Counted from the first letter of the stretch, positions 1 to 5,990 are shown. The stretch: 5,990 nt of DNA from Gammaproteobacteria bacterium (GCA_027297845.1 JAPUHG010000091.1:1-5990); one strand, 5' to 3'. Translations and numbers: made by a program. The notes: generated by a model from the letters alone, not told the origin.

Positions 1-550
1 TGACGCCAGCCGATCCGGTAATGTCACTGAAAGTGCCGTTGCCGTTGTTCCGCAATAATTGGTTGTCATCCATTTTCGTCACGTAGAGATCTGTAAGGCC
101 GTCATTGTTGATATCACCGGTTGCCACGCCCATGCCATATCCTGTGCCAAGCGTTCCCGATTTTGCGGTCACATCGGTGAAACGGAGCAGCCGCGTGCCG
201 TCATCGCCGGTTTCGGTGTCATTTCTGTACAGGCGATCGCTCAATGGCAACGGGTGGCGAGGTGGGAAAAGCGCATCCGTTACTTTTTTGCCGGGACCCA
301 GCGCGTTGCCCTGAACGATATAAACATCCAGGTCGCCGTCTCGGTCATAATCGAACAGGGCACTGCCGGTGCCGACTATTTCGGGAAAAAATATTTCGCC
401 TGACATCCCGTTGAAGTGAAAAAAGTCTATGCCACTTTCGCTGGCGATATCGATGAACACTTCTTCGGAAAGCGCCGCACAGGGCAACGACAAGGCGAAA
501 ATGCCGCTGTACGCTATACGACGAAGCTGAGATTGAGTTGTAAACATCAT
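1..550 (-). CDS. Exported VCBS/FG-GAP repeat protein, CRTAC1-like (N-terminal part, cut by left edge)
   Basis: Reading the minus strand from ATG at 550 gives 183 open codons with no stop before the window edge. Residues 1-28 look like a signal peptide: Arg10-Arg11, then a hydrophobic stretch IAYSGIFALSLPCAA and a likely cleavage near residues 26-28. Two calcium-loop VCBS/FG-GAP units follow: DYDRDGDLD at 67-75 and DINNDGLTDLYV at 146-157. They are joined by LYRND (107-111), FTDVT (124-128), GYGMGVA (137-143) and LLRNNGNGTFSDIT (165-178), which is the typical wording of the CRTAC1/ASPIC-UnbV group. Such proteins are usually several hundred residues long, so most of the gene lies to the left. 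The start is uncertain: the frame stays open upstream to a stop at 731-733, with ATGs at 625 and 706 and a second ATG at 547. I chose 550 because it places the signal peptide at the N-terminus. The upstream ribosome site is weak (GAAAGG, about 14 nt away). Its role is unknown; family members are extracellular or periplasmic beta-propeller-like proteins. Confidence 0.88.
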   Translation of the reverse strand, partial: MMFTTQSQLRRIAYSGIFALSLPCAALSEEVFIDIASESGIDFFHFNGMSGEIFFPEIVGTGSALFDYDRDGDLDVYIVQGNALGPGKKVTDALFPPRHPLPLSDRLYRNDTETGDDGTRLLRFTDVTAKSGTLGTGYGMGVATGDINNDGLTDLYVTKMDDNQLLRNNGNGTFSDITGSAGV

Positions 551-810
551 GGGCTGGTGGGCGGCCTTTCTATCCTGAGTCTTGCATATGACCTGAGGCG
601 CGCCAGATTGTGCCTCATTTATCATCGAATTGCCCGAACCTGGAGCAGCGCGCTTTTCCCCGGTAGCCCGCCCTGCGAGACGAATCTGATAAACTGCGGC
701 CTCCATTTTGAGGCTTTCGAATGACCCGAACTAGCGTGAAATCAGGGCCCGCCAGTGTTTGCGGACAAATCTTGTGGCATTTCATCAGCGGTGGAAACTG
801 AGACCTGCCG
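551..810. other. Divergent intergenic region, presumed promoters for both transcription units
   Basis: These 260 bases separate the minus-strand VCBS gene from the plus-strand TPR-sulfotransferase operon, so both promoters would be expected here. I see no strong sigma-70 pair. The best plus-strand candidate is TTGAGG at 708-713 with TAGCGT at 732-737 (18-base spacer, poor -10). On the minus strand an AT-rich GATAAA lies at about 618-623, without a good -35. A short inverted repeat, TGAGGC at 594-599 and GCCTCA at 612-617, has a 12-base loop and could be chance. If the VCBS gene starts at 625 or 706 instead of 550, part of this region is coding. Confidence 0.5.
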
Positions 811-2571
811 ATGCCTTATTCTGCGACAAAAATAAGCGAGCTGTTGGCCAGGGATAGTGCGGACTCGGCGCTGAGCCTCTGTCTGACCGCACTGGCGCAG
901 TCGCCGGATGATCCTGAGCTGCATCATTTGCATGGCCGTGTTCTGAACAACCTGGGTCGCCTCCCGGAGGCGCTGGAAGCATTGGATCAGGCGGTTGCCA
1001 TAGAGCCCGCTAATTCACAGATGCTTGCGCATCGCGGCCATGTCTTGCTGCGGATGCAACGCATGGATGAGGCCAAGAATGATTTCCAGCAGGCGATCGC
1101 TGTTGATTCCTCGCAAGTAGTTGCCCTGTCCGGGCTGGCCAGTATTTGTCTTGAGACCGGAAAAACAGACGAAGCGACAGCGTTGTTTTTGCGATTGACG
1201 AATTGCGATCCCGACAACTACATGCACTGGATGAACCTGGGTCTCGCCAGGCAGGCATCGGGATTTCTGCATGCGGCAGAAGAAGCATTTCGAACGGCAC
1301 TGGAACTGGCGCCCGGGGATCCCGATATATGCTGCGGCCTGGGGAGTGTCCTGCAGTCGCAGGGAAACCTGGACCAGGCCAGCGAGTGGTTCTCCAAGGT
1401 ACTTCGAACCAAGCCCGATCACCCGCGGGCGATAGCCGCAATTGCCGGCATTCGTGAATTACAGGGCGAGCCCGGTGAATCCATGGATCTGTTGCGACCC
1501 TTGCTCAATAAAGACGCCGCGCCCGTTATCCGCCTTGCCGCTGCACAATTAATGCAAAAATCGGGAGATACGCGGGAAGCAGTAGCACATCTTGAGGCCG
1601 TGTTGGGCCATGCAGAAGCGGACCCACTGCAAAAAAGCACGGCCCACTTTTTATGGTCGGCGATCCTGGACAAAAAGGGTGAGTACGAGATGGCTTTTGC
1701 CGAGGCTGTAAAGGGCAACCAGATCCGCAGCGGGCGATACTCCGCAGAAAATCAGGAGCAATGGAACGCAAGCAACCGGAAAATTTTCGATGGCGGCGTA
1801 TTGGAGCGACTAACTGACGCAGCCACCCCCGGCAGCCCGGTTATTTTTATTGTTGGCATGCCGAGATCCGGCACTTCGTTGGTCGAGCAGATTCTCGCCA
1901 GCCACTCTCTGATACATGGTGCGGGAGAGCTCGATCTTGTTGGCCGATTAGCTGCCGGCCTTGGCGACACCATCGGCTCACAGCGCGCGTATCCAGACTG
2001 CCTTGAGGAGATGGGGGCAGCTCAAATAGAGGCCTTGTCTGTCGACCTGAAGGCCCGTTACCGGACCCTGGCTGGAACAGCGGAGTTGGTGACTGACAAA
2101 ATGTGGCAAAATTTTGAGTATCTTGGACTGATCCAGCTGCTATTGCCCGCGACGAAGGTCATCCACTGCCGCAGAGATCCCAGGGACACGGGTCTGTCCT
2201 GTTTTTTGCAGGGCTTTGGCGTCGCCGGGCCGCCATTCAGTTACAGTTTGCCTGCCATTACTCATTATTACCGGCAATATCTGGAAATGATGAATTGCTG
2301 GCAGCGAATTCTGACACTGCCAATCCTGGATGTTCAGTATGAGGATGTTGTGTCCAACCCGGAGACGCAGATCAGGAGACTGCTTGAGTTCCTCGGCCTG
2401 GAATGGGAGCCGGGTTGCCTGGAATTTCACCGCAATCGCCGGGTAGTCAGAACGGCAAGCAGCGACCAGGTTCATCGGCCCATTTATAGCTCCTCGGTCG
2501 GGCGGCACGGTAATTACAGTGGTCAACTGGCCGATTTTTTTGCGGCGTTACAGGCGCAGGATAATGGATAA
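811..2571 (+). CDS. TPR-containing sulfotransferase (first of the operon)
   Basis: Predicted cytosolic PAPS-dependent sulfotransferase of 586 aa; the acceptor is unknown. Residues 35 to about 290 are roughly seven to eight TPR units of 34 residues, such as the unit starting at P35 (A-L-D-Q-A, then I-E-P-A-N) and the one starting at Y137. A bridging segment with AFAEAVKGNQIRSGRY (295-310) leads to the sulfotransferase domain. Its 5'-phosphosulfate loop is FIVGMPRSGTS at 346-356. G-E at 372-373 probably supplies the catalytic base, TDKMWQNF lies at 428-435, and the 3'-phosphate segment VIHCRRDPRDTGLSCF at 450-465 includes R454, R455 and S463. The C-terminus has the family signature QVHRPIYSSSVGR. 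There is no signal peptide or membrane segment. The start is well fixed: an in-frame TGA at 799-801 leaves ATG 811 as the first usual start, with TGAGA seven bases upstream. W432 replaces the proline usual in DKMP..NF. The 3' end overlaps the next gene. Confidence 0.93.
   Translation: MPYSATKISELLARDSADSALSLCLTALAQSPDDPELHHLHGRVLNNLGRLPEALEALDQAVAIEPANSQMLAHRGHVLLRMQRMDEAKNDFQQAIAVDSSQVVALSGLASICLETGKTDEATALFLRLTNCDPDNYMHWMNLGLARQASGFLHAAEEAFRTALELAPGDPDICCGLGSVLQSQGNLDQASEWFSKVLRTKPDHPRAIAAIAGIRELQGEPGESMDLLRPLLNKDAAPVIRLAAAQLMQKSGDTREAVAHLEAVLGHAEADPLQKSTAHFLWSAILDKKGEYEMAFAEAVKGNQIRSGRYSAENQEQWNASNRKIFDGGVLERLTDAATPGSPVIFIVGMPRSGTSLVEQILASHSLIHGAGELDLVGRLAAGLGDTIGSQRAYPDCLEEMGAAQIEALSVDLKARYRTLAGTAELVTDKMWQNFEYLGLIQLLLPATKVIHCRRDPRDTGLSCFLQGFGVAGPPFSYSLPAITHYYRQYLEMMNCWQRILTLPILDVQYEDVVSNPETQIRRLLEFLGLEWEPGCLEFHRNRRVVRTASSDQVHRPIYSSSVGRHGNYSGQLADFFAALQAQDNG
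1852..1872 (+). repeat. Direct repeat copy 1: P-loop codons shared with the second sulfotransferase
   Basis: These 21 bases, encoding V-G-M-P-R-S-G, are identical to bases 3761-3781 in the next gene, including every synonymous position. The flanking codons differ at wobble positions. This is the coding sequence of the phosphosulfate-binding loop and not a separate element. Confidence 0.9.
2564..2571 (+). promoter_or_regulatory. Translational coupling junction (8-base overlap, ATGGATAA)
   Basis: The start of the second sulfotransferase lies inside the last codons of the first, and the TAA of the first ends at 2571. Such overlaps usually indicate cotranscription and re-initiation by terminating ribosomes. 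This supports ATG 2564 over GTG 2519. Confidence 0.65.
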
Positions 2572-4492
2572 CCCGGCGCTTTTAAGATGCCGGCGGGCAG
2601 TGTCTGAAGAGCCCGGTAATCCCCGGCGTCAGCTCAACCTGGCGCGTGTCGCGCTACAGGCGGGTCAGATTTCAGAAGCGGTCGAGGCGGCGAAAGAAGC
2701 TGAAAAATCATCCGAGCACCGGGTATCGGCACGACTCATCATTGGGCGCACTTTACTGATCAACGGGGATCTGGCCGCGGCGGAGAAAATCGCAGAAGAA
2801 GTATTGGCGCAACAAGCAAACGCCGAGGCTCATAATCTGCGAGGCGAGGCACGCGGAAACCTCGGTCGAGCGAGTGAAGCGGCTGTGGATTTCGCGGAAG
2901 CGGCCGCTTTGAATCCGCAACAGCCAGCCTTCCACTACAACCTGGCGATCGCATTGCAATTGCAGGGCAATTTTCTCGCCGCAATAGACAGTTATCGGCG
3001 GGTCCTGGAAATCGATCCATCCAATCACCAGGCAACGAATGGGCTGGCTGTCACCCAGGTCAGTGCGGCGCTTTATCCGCAGGCCATCGGCACTTTCCAG
3101 GGTTTGCTCGAGCGCTGGCCCGATGATGCGCGGTCATGGGCGGGGCTGGGTGCAGCCCTGCAATTCCAGGGTAAATACGCCAAAGCCAGAGACTGTTATC
3201 AGCGTGCGATTGCGATAGACCCGGATTTGGTGGAAGCGCACAGCAATATGGGGACGGTACTCCAGGGCCTGCGGGATATACCGGGAGCCGAGGCGAGCTA
3301 CCGGCATGCACTGAAACTGAATCCCCGGCACCAGGACGGGCTGGCGGGACTGGCCTCGGTCCTCGACTGGCAGGGCAAATACCAGGAGGCCATGGAAGTG
3401 CTGGAGGCTGCCGTCAGCCAGGGCAGCCATCACCCCGATTTGCTGGTGACCTGGGCGGGTCTGACGCGGCGCTGCGACCAGCAGGAGCAGGCGATCGGCC
3501 GACTGCAGAAAGAGCTGGGGCGTCAGGGGATCCCGCAAGTCGCAAGCGAGCGAATGAATTTTGTGCTTGGTGATTTGTATAACGACATGCAGAAATATGA
3601 CAACGCCTTTGCCGCTTACCGAAGGGGCAACCAGCTAAAAAACGTCCAATTCGATGCTGATGGATTCAGTCGCATGACGAAAAATGTCAGCGACTATTTC
3701 AGCCGGGAACGAATCAGCCAAATCGAACCCTCGTCGTTTGGCGAAAACATGATCTTCATCGTTGGCATGCCGAGATCCGGCTCTTCATTGATTGAACAGA
3801 TACTGGCGTCCCACCCAAATGTGTTTGCGGCTGGGGAGTTGTCTTATTTGTCTGATCTGGTTTTTTCGATACAGGCGAAAACGGGTAGGCAGCAGGAGTT
3901 TCCGTTTTGCCTGGATCAGCTTTCCGGGAAGGATTTGGCGGCGGCGGCGAAAGCCTATATGGAAAAGGCGACTGAAGGTATTGCTGAGGGGGAGACTCGA
4001 ATCACCGACAAGATGCCGAGCAATTTTATTCACCTGGGCCTGATTAACCTGTTGTTTCCGAAGGCCCGGGTGATCCACAGTAAGCGTCATCCGCTGGATA
4101 TCGGTCTGTCCTGCTATTTCCAGAATTTCAGTGCGGTGGGTATGCAGTTTGCATTTGATCTTGAAAATATTGGCCATTATTACCGCGCATACAAACGGCT
4201 AATGGACCACTATCGGCAAGTGATAAGCATTCCGATGCTGGAAGTCGTCTATGAAGAGCTGGTTGAGGATTTCGAAGCGCAGGTCAGGATGCTTCTGGAG
4301 TTCGTCGGTCTGGAATGGGAGCCTGCCTGCCTCGAGTTTCACAGGCTCGGTCGCAACGTGATTACTTCCAGTCACGCACAGGTGCGTAAGCCTGTCTATC
4401 GCGATTCATCGGGTCGCTACAAAAACTACCAGGATTATCTGCAGCCGCTGGTCGATATTCTGGGGGATGATCTGGAAACGTGGCGACAATGA
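2564..4492 (+). CDS. TPR-containing sulfotransferase (second of the operon)
   Basis: A 642-aa paralogue of the preceding gene, also predicted to be a cytosolic PAPS-dependent sulfotransferase. About nine TPR units fill residues 20-350, with good examples at 122-155 (AIALQLQGNF, YRRVLEIDP) and 190-223 (GLGAALQFQGKY, YQRAIAIDP). The bridging segment is NAFAAYRRGNQLKN (347-360). Sulfotransferase motifs in order are MIFIVGMPRSGSS (396-408), G-E at 424-425, TDKMPSNF (481-488), and RVIHSKRHPLDIGLSCYF (502-519) with K507, R508 and S516. The C-terminus carries LEFVGLEWEPACLEFHR and QVRKPVYRDSSGRYKNY, matching the first enzyme closely. I chose ATG 2564, which overlaps the upstream stop by 8 bases (ATGGATAA). 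An alternative GTG at 2519 would add 15 basic residues and a 53-base overlap, with no clear ribosome site. The purine-rich stretch before 2564 (CAGGCGCAGGAT) is a plausible but weak site. The two enzymes differ in TPR number, suggesting different acceptors or docking partners (inference). Confidence 0.93.
   Translation: MDNPALLRCRRAVSEEPGNPRRQLNLARVALQAGQISEAVEAAKEAEKSSEHRVSARLIIGRTLLINGDLAAAEKIAEEVLAQQANAEAHNLRGEARGNLGRASEAAVDFAEAAALNPQQPAFHYNLAIALQLQGNFLAAIDSYRRVLEIDPSNHQATNGLAVTQVSAALYPQAIGTFQGLLERWPDDARSWAGLGAALQFQGKYAKARDCYQRAIAIDPDLVEAHSNMGTVLQGLRDIPGAEASYRHALKLNPRHQDGLAGLASVLDWQGKYQEAMEVLEAAVSQGSHHPDLLVTWAGLTRRCDQQEQAIGRLQKELGRQGIPQVASERMNFVLGDLYNDMQKYDNAFAAYRRGNQLKNVQFDADGFSRMTKNVSDYFSRERISQIEPSSFGENMIFIVGMPRSGSSLIEQILASHPNVFAAGELSYLSDLVFSIQAKTGRQQEFPFCLDQLSGKDLAAAAKAYMEKATEGIAEGETRITDKMPSNFIHLGLINLLFPKARVIHSKRHPLDIGLSCYFQNFSAVGMQFAFDLENIGHYYRAYKRLMDHYRQVISIPMLEVVYEELVEDFEAQVRMLLEFVGLEWEPACLEFHRLGRNVITSSHAQVRKPVYRDSSGRYKNYQDYLQPLVDILGDDLETWRQ
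3761..3781 (+). repeat. Direct repeat copy 2: P-loop codons shared with the first sulfotransferase
   Basis: Identical to bases 1852-1872 over 21 bases and located at the matching place in the paralogue. See the first copy. The identity may reflect recent duplication, local gene conversion or chance codon agreement over seven invariant residues. Confidence 0.9.
4489..4492 (+). promoter_or_regulatory. Translational coupling junction (ATGA)
   Basis: ATG of the small TPR gene shares the four bases ATGA with the TGA stop of the second sulfotransferase. This is the classical stop-start overlap. GGAAA at 4474-4478 is a weak ribosome site about ten bases upstream. Confidence 0.7.
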
Positions 4493-4806
4493 GCAGCAAG
4501 CTGGAAAAACTGATAACAGCGGCGCGTGAGCAATTTGGGGTCGGCGACTGGAGGGAGGGTCAGAAATTCCTGGGCCAGGCCGGGGATCTTGCACCAGACG
4601 ATCCACGCGTTCTGGATATAGTCGGCCGGTTGCGACTCCAACGCGGAGAGATCAATGGGGCGCTTGAGGCGTTGGAGGCCGCGCTCCGGCTGGATCCTGG
4701 GGAGAAAACATCTACCCCTGACTTGCATCAAGATGAAACAGATCACTACCAGAACCATCAACCATGGATGGCTTCCATGTTTGAGCGGTTGGGCGAACTG
4801 TCTTGA
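4489..4806 (+). CDS. Small TPR protein with acidic, single-tyrosine tail (105 aa)
   Basis: A 105-aa protein with no signal peptide or membrane segment. Residues 3-70 read as about two TPR-like helical hairpins: AREQFGVGDWREGQKFLGQA (12-31) with the loop LAPDDPRV, then GRLRLQRGEINGALEALEAA (46-65) with LRLDPG. The remaining tail (71-105) is not TPR-like. It is polar and acidic, contains DLHQDETDHYQNHQ (78-91) with the only tyrosine, Y87, and ends in a probable short amphipathic helix, PWMASMFERLGEL (92-104). It starts with ATG 4489 in an ATGA overlap with the preceding stop; GTG 4480 is a less likely alternative adding three residues. The sequence alone does not give a function. It could be an adaptor for the TPR-sulfotransferases, a sulfation substrate, or the shortened remnant of a larger TPR gene. 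Its position between enzyme genes in tight overlap argues that it is expressed. Confidence 0.8.
   Translation: MSSKLEKLITAAREQFGVGDWREGQKFLGQAGDLAPDDPRVLDIVGRLRLQRGEINGALEALEAALRLDPGEKTSTPDLHQDETDHYQNHQPWMASMFERLGELS
4803..4806 (+). promoter_or_regulatory. Translational coupling junction (TTGA) with TTG start
   Basis: The stop TGA of the small TPR gene (4804-4806) overlaps a TTG start at 4803. A rare start codon with no clear Shine-Dalgarno sequence would make this gene depend on upstream translation and probably lowers its output relative to its neighbours (inference). Confidence 0.6.
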
Positions 4807-5990
4807 GCCAGTTGCCGAAACAGCTACAGGCGGCGGTCGATGCTCACCGCCGCAAGGATTTTGCTGGCGCAGCTGCAGGTTACAGGAGATTCCTGAAACG
4901 CAATGACCAGGAGGCAAGCGTCTGGAATTTGCTGGCCTCGGCACAACTGATGCGTGGGAAACTACCGGATGCACGCGAAGCGGCCGCTAGATCGGTCGCC
5001 TTGGATGCGAGCAAGCCCGGTCATCATCTGCTGCTGGTGGATGTGCTTTTGCGGCAACAGGAATACGCAATTGCCGTTGAACAATGTGATCGCTTGCTGC
5101 GGCTGGACGATCACAACGATGAAGCTTTATGGAGGAAAGCTCGTGCGTTGCGTCTAGCCGGTGATCTCGATGCGGCTATGCAGGTATTGCAGGACGATGG
5201 GACGCACGCCGCGCCTTTTCTGTATGAGAAAGGGCTGGCGCTGGAGCAGCTCGATCGTCTCGATCAGGCGGAAAACGCCCTGCAAAATGCTGTCGACGCC
5301 GAACCTGAAATGGCTTTGGCCTGGCACGCACTTGGTGTCGTTCAACTCAAGCAGGGGAACGCTCTATCGGCTGGCGAGTCATTGTCCAGGGCCAGCAAAC
5401 TGGATCCCGCTAATGCGGAGAGCAAGATCAACCTGGTAACCGCCGTTCGCCTGGGCGGCAATATCAAGGGGGCGTTGTTACTGTCCGAGGCTTTGCTCAG
5501 CGAGCACGCCGGTCTCGCCGATGCCCACACGCAATATGCGGCGACGCTGCAGGCCATGGGCCGTTTCCAGGAAGCCGAACAAGAGTTCCTGAAGGCACGG
5601 GAATTGCAAAGCAATAACGTGGAGGCATTGGCCGGCCTGGCCGAACTTGCGGAGTGGCGTGGTGACTATGCCGGCGGACTGGCATTGCTGGATGAGGCCA
5701 CTGAACTAAAAGCTCCCGATCTGATCGTCTCGAGGGCCAGGTTGTTGCAGCGAAGTGGCCGCGTGGTTGAGGCGGCGGACCTGTTGCGCAGCGAAGACGC
5801 TGTGGGTGTAGCCTGGCGACCATGGCATCGTGCGCAGGCCGCCTTCAGCCTGGCACATATTCTGGATGAACTGGGGGATTATCCGCCGGCCTTTGCGGCT
5901 GCAAAGAAGGCGAACCTGATTCGTGGCGGACGATTTGATTCCGCCGCGCATACACGCTGGGTGGACCAGGTCATCAAGCATGCGCCAACC
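4803..5990 (+). CDS. TPR protein, probable third TPR-sulfotransferase (cut by right edge before catalytic domain)
   Basis: The frame is open for 396 codons from TTG 4803 to the last base of the window. About ten TPR units cover residues 5-378, for example LGVVQLKQGN (178-187) with ASKLDPAN (197-204), and YAATLQAMGRFQEAEQEFLK (245-264). The last part, ILDELGDYPPAFAAAKKANL (353-372) followed by IRGGRF, matches the bridging segment that stands 45-46 residues before the PAPS loop in both upstream enzymes (AFAEAVKGNQIRSGRY and AFAAYRRGNQLKN). A GMPRSG loop is therefore expected about 20 residues past the window end. The start rests on two facts: an in-frame TGA at 4782-4784 closes the frame upstream, and TTG 4803 is the first possible start, giving a TTGA overlap with the previous stop. 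The next in-frame ATG is at 4950 and would remove the first TPR. No clear ribosome site is seen, consistent with coupled translation. If the catalytic domain is absent, it would be a TPR-only scaffold. Confidence 0.87.
   Translation, partial: MSQLPKQLQAAVDAHRRKDFAGAAAGYRRFLKRNDQEASVWNLLASAQLMRGKLPDAREAAARSVALDASKPGHHLLLVDVLLRQQEYAIAVEQCDRLLRLDDHNDEALWRKARALRLAGDLDAAMQVLQDDGTHAAPFLYEKGLALEQLDRLDQAENALQNAVDAEPEMALAWHALGVVQLKQGNALSAGESLSRASKLDPANAESKINLVTAVRLGGNIKGALLLSEALLSEHAGLADAHTQYAATLQAMGRFQEAEQEFLKARELQSNNVEALAGLAELAEWRGDYAGGLALLDEATELKAPDLIVSRARLLQRSGRVVEAADLLRSEDAVGVAWRPWHRAQAAFSLAHILDELGDYPPAFAAAKKANLIRGGRFDSAAHTRWVDQVIKHAPT

Noticed and set aside
59..403. Plus-strand open frame of 114 codons
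   Set aside because: It lies opposite the minus-strand VCBS gene, whose translation shows clear FG-GAP motifs and calcium loops. The plus frame has no recognisable motif.
594..617. Inverted repeat TGAGGC / GCCTCA as operator or terminator
   Set aside because: It is only six bases per arm with a 12-base loop and no T-run, which is easily due to chance in a GC-rich region.
416..724. Plus-strand open frame of 102 codons
   Set aside because: It overlaps the signal-peptide end of the VCBS gene and the intergenic region. The product is composition-like, with no domain or good ribosome site.
2140..2526. Minus-strand open frame of 128 codons
   Set aside because: It is antisense to the conserved sulfotransferase motifs at 450-465 and the C-terminus of the first enzyme, with no motif of its own.
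2519..2563. GTG start at 2519 for the second sulfotransferase
   Set aside because: It would give a 53-base overlap and a basic 15-residue extension, while ATG 2564 has a better codon and an 8-base overlap like the other junctions.
4435..4974. Minus-strand open frame of 179 codons
   Set aside because: It is the longest antisense frame but crosses the junctions of three plus-strand genes with clear TPR content. Its product is rich in Pro, Arg and Ser, as expected of a shadow frame.
4489..5990. Small TPR gene and the following TPR gene as one gene split by a frameshift
   Set aside because: The second frame is closed by a TGA at 4782-4784, only 19 bases before its start. The small protein keeps a sensible non-TPR tail to its stop, and the TTGA overlap matches the other junctions.
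811..5990. TPR periodicity as a DNA tandem repeat or CRISPR-like array
   Set aside because: The roughly 102-base period comes from the 34-residue TPR units. The DNA of successive units is not similar enough to be a nucleotide repeat, and there are no identical repeat-spacer units.

Overview
The window looks like a piece of a moderately GC-rich bacterial chromosome. The gene style (short overlaps between genes, cytosolic TPR-sulfotransferases, an exported CRTAC1-type VCBS repeat protein) resembles marine or soil Gammaproteobacteria, but nothing here fixes the taxon. There are no RNA genes, insertion sequences, CRISPR arrays or convincing terminators.

Layout. Bases 1-550 (minus strand) hold the N-terminal part of an exported VCBS/FG-GAP repeat protein that runs off the left edge. 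Bases 551-810 are the divergent intergenic region, where any promoter for the right-hand operon must lie. From 811 to the right edge there is one tightly packed plus-strand operon of four genes, each start overlapping the previous stop. They are a TPR-sulfotransferase of 586 aa (811-2571), a second TPR-sulfotransferase of 642 aa (2564-4492), a small 105-aa TPR protein (4489-4806), and a long TPR protein that opens with TTG at 4803 and is still open at 5990. The last gene ends in the same pre-sulfotransferase segment seen in the first two, so it is almost certainly a third TPR-sulfotransferase cut just before its PAPS-binding loop. Both partial edge genes were found by translating through the window ends.

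How it may work (inference). The sulfotransferases would be cytosolic enzymes that transfer sulfate from PAPS, with their TPR arrays choosing or docking the acceptor. The order of key residues (GMPRSG loop, GE about 20 residues later, DKM..NF, then the R-R/K-R 3'-phosphate segment with its Ser) parallels protein-tyrosine sulfotransferases rather than only small-molecule enzymes. The small protein has a single tyrosine (Y87) in an acidic context (D82, E83, D85). This makes it a testable candidate acceptor or adaptor. The divergent VCBS protein would act outside the cytoplasm; a functional link with the operon is only suggested by adjacency.
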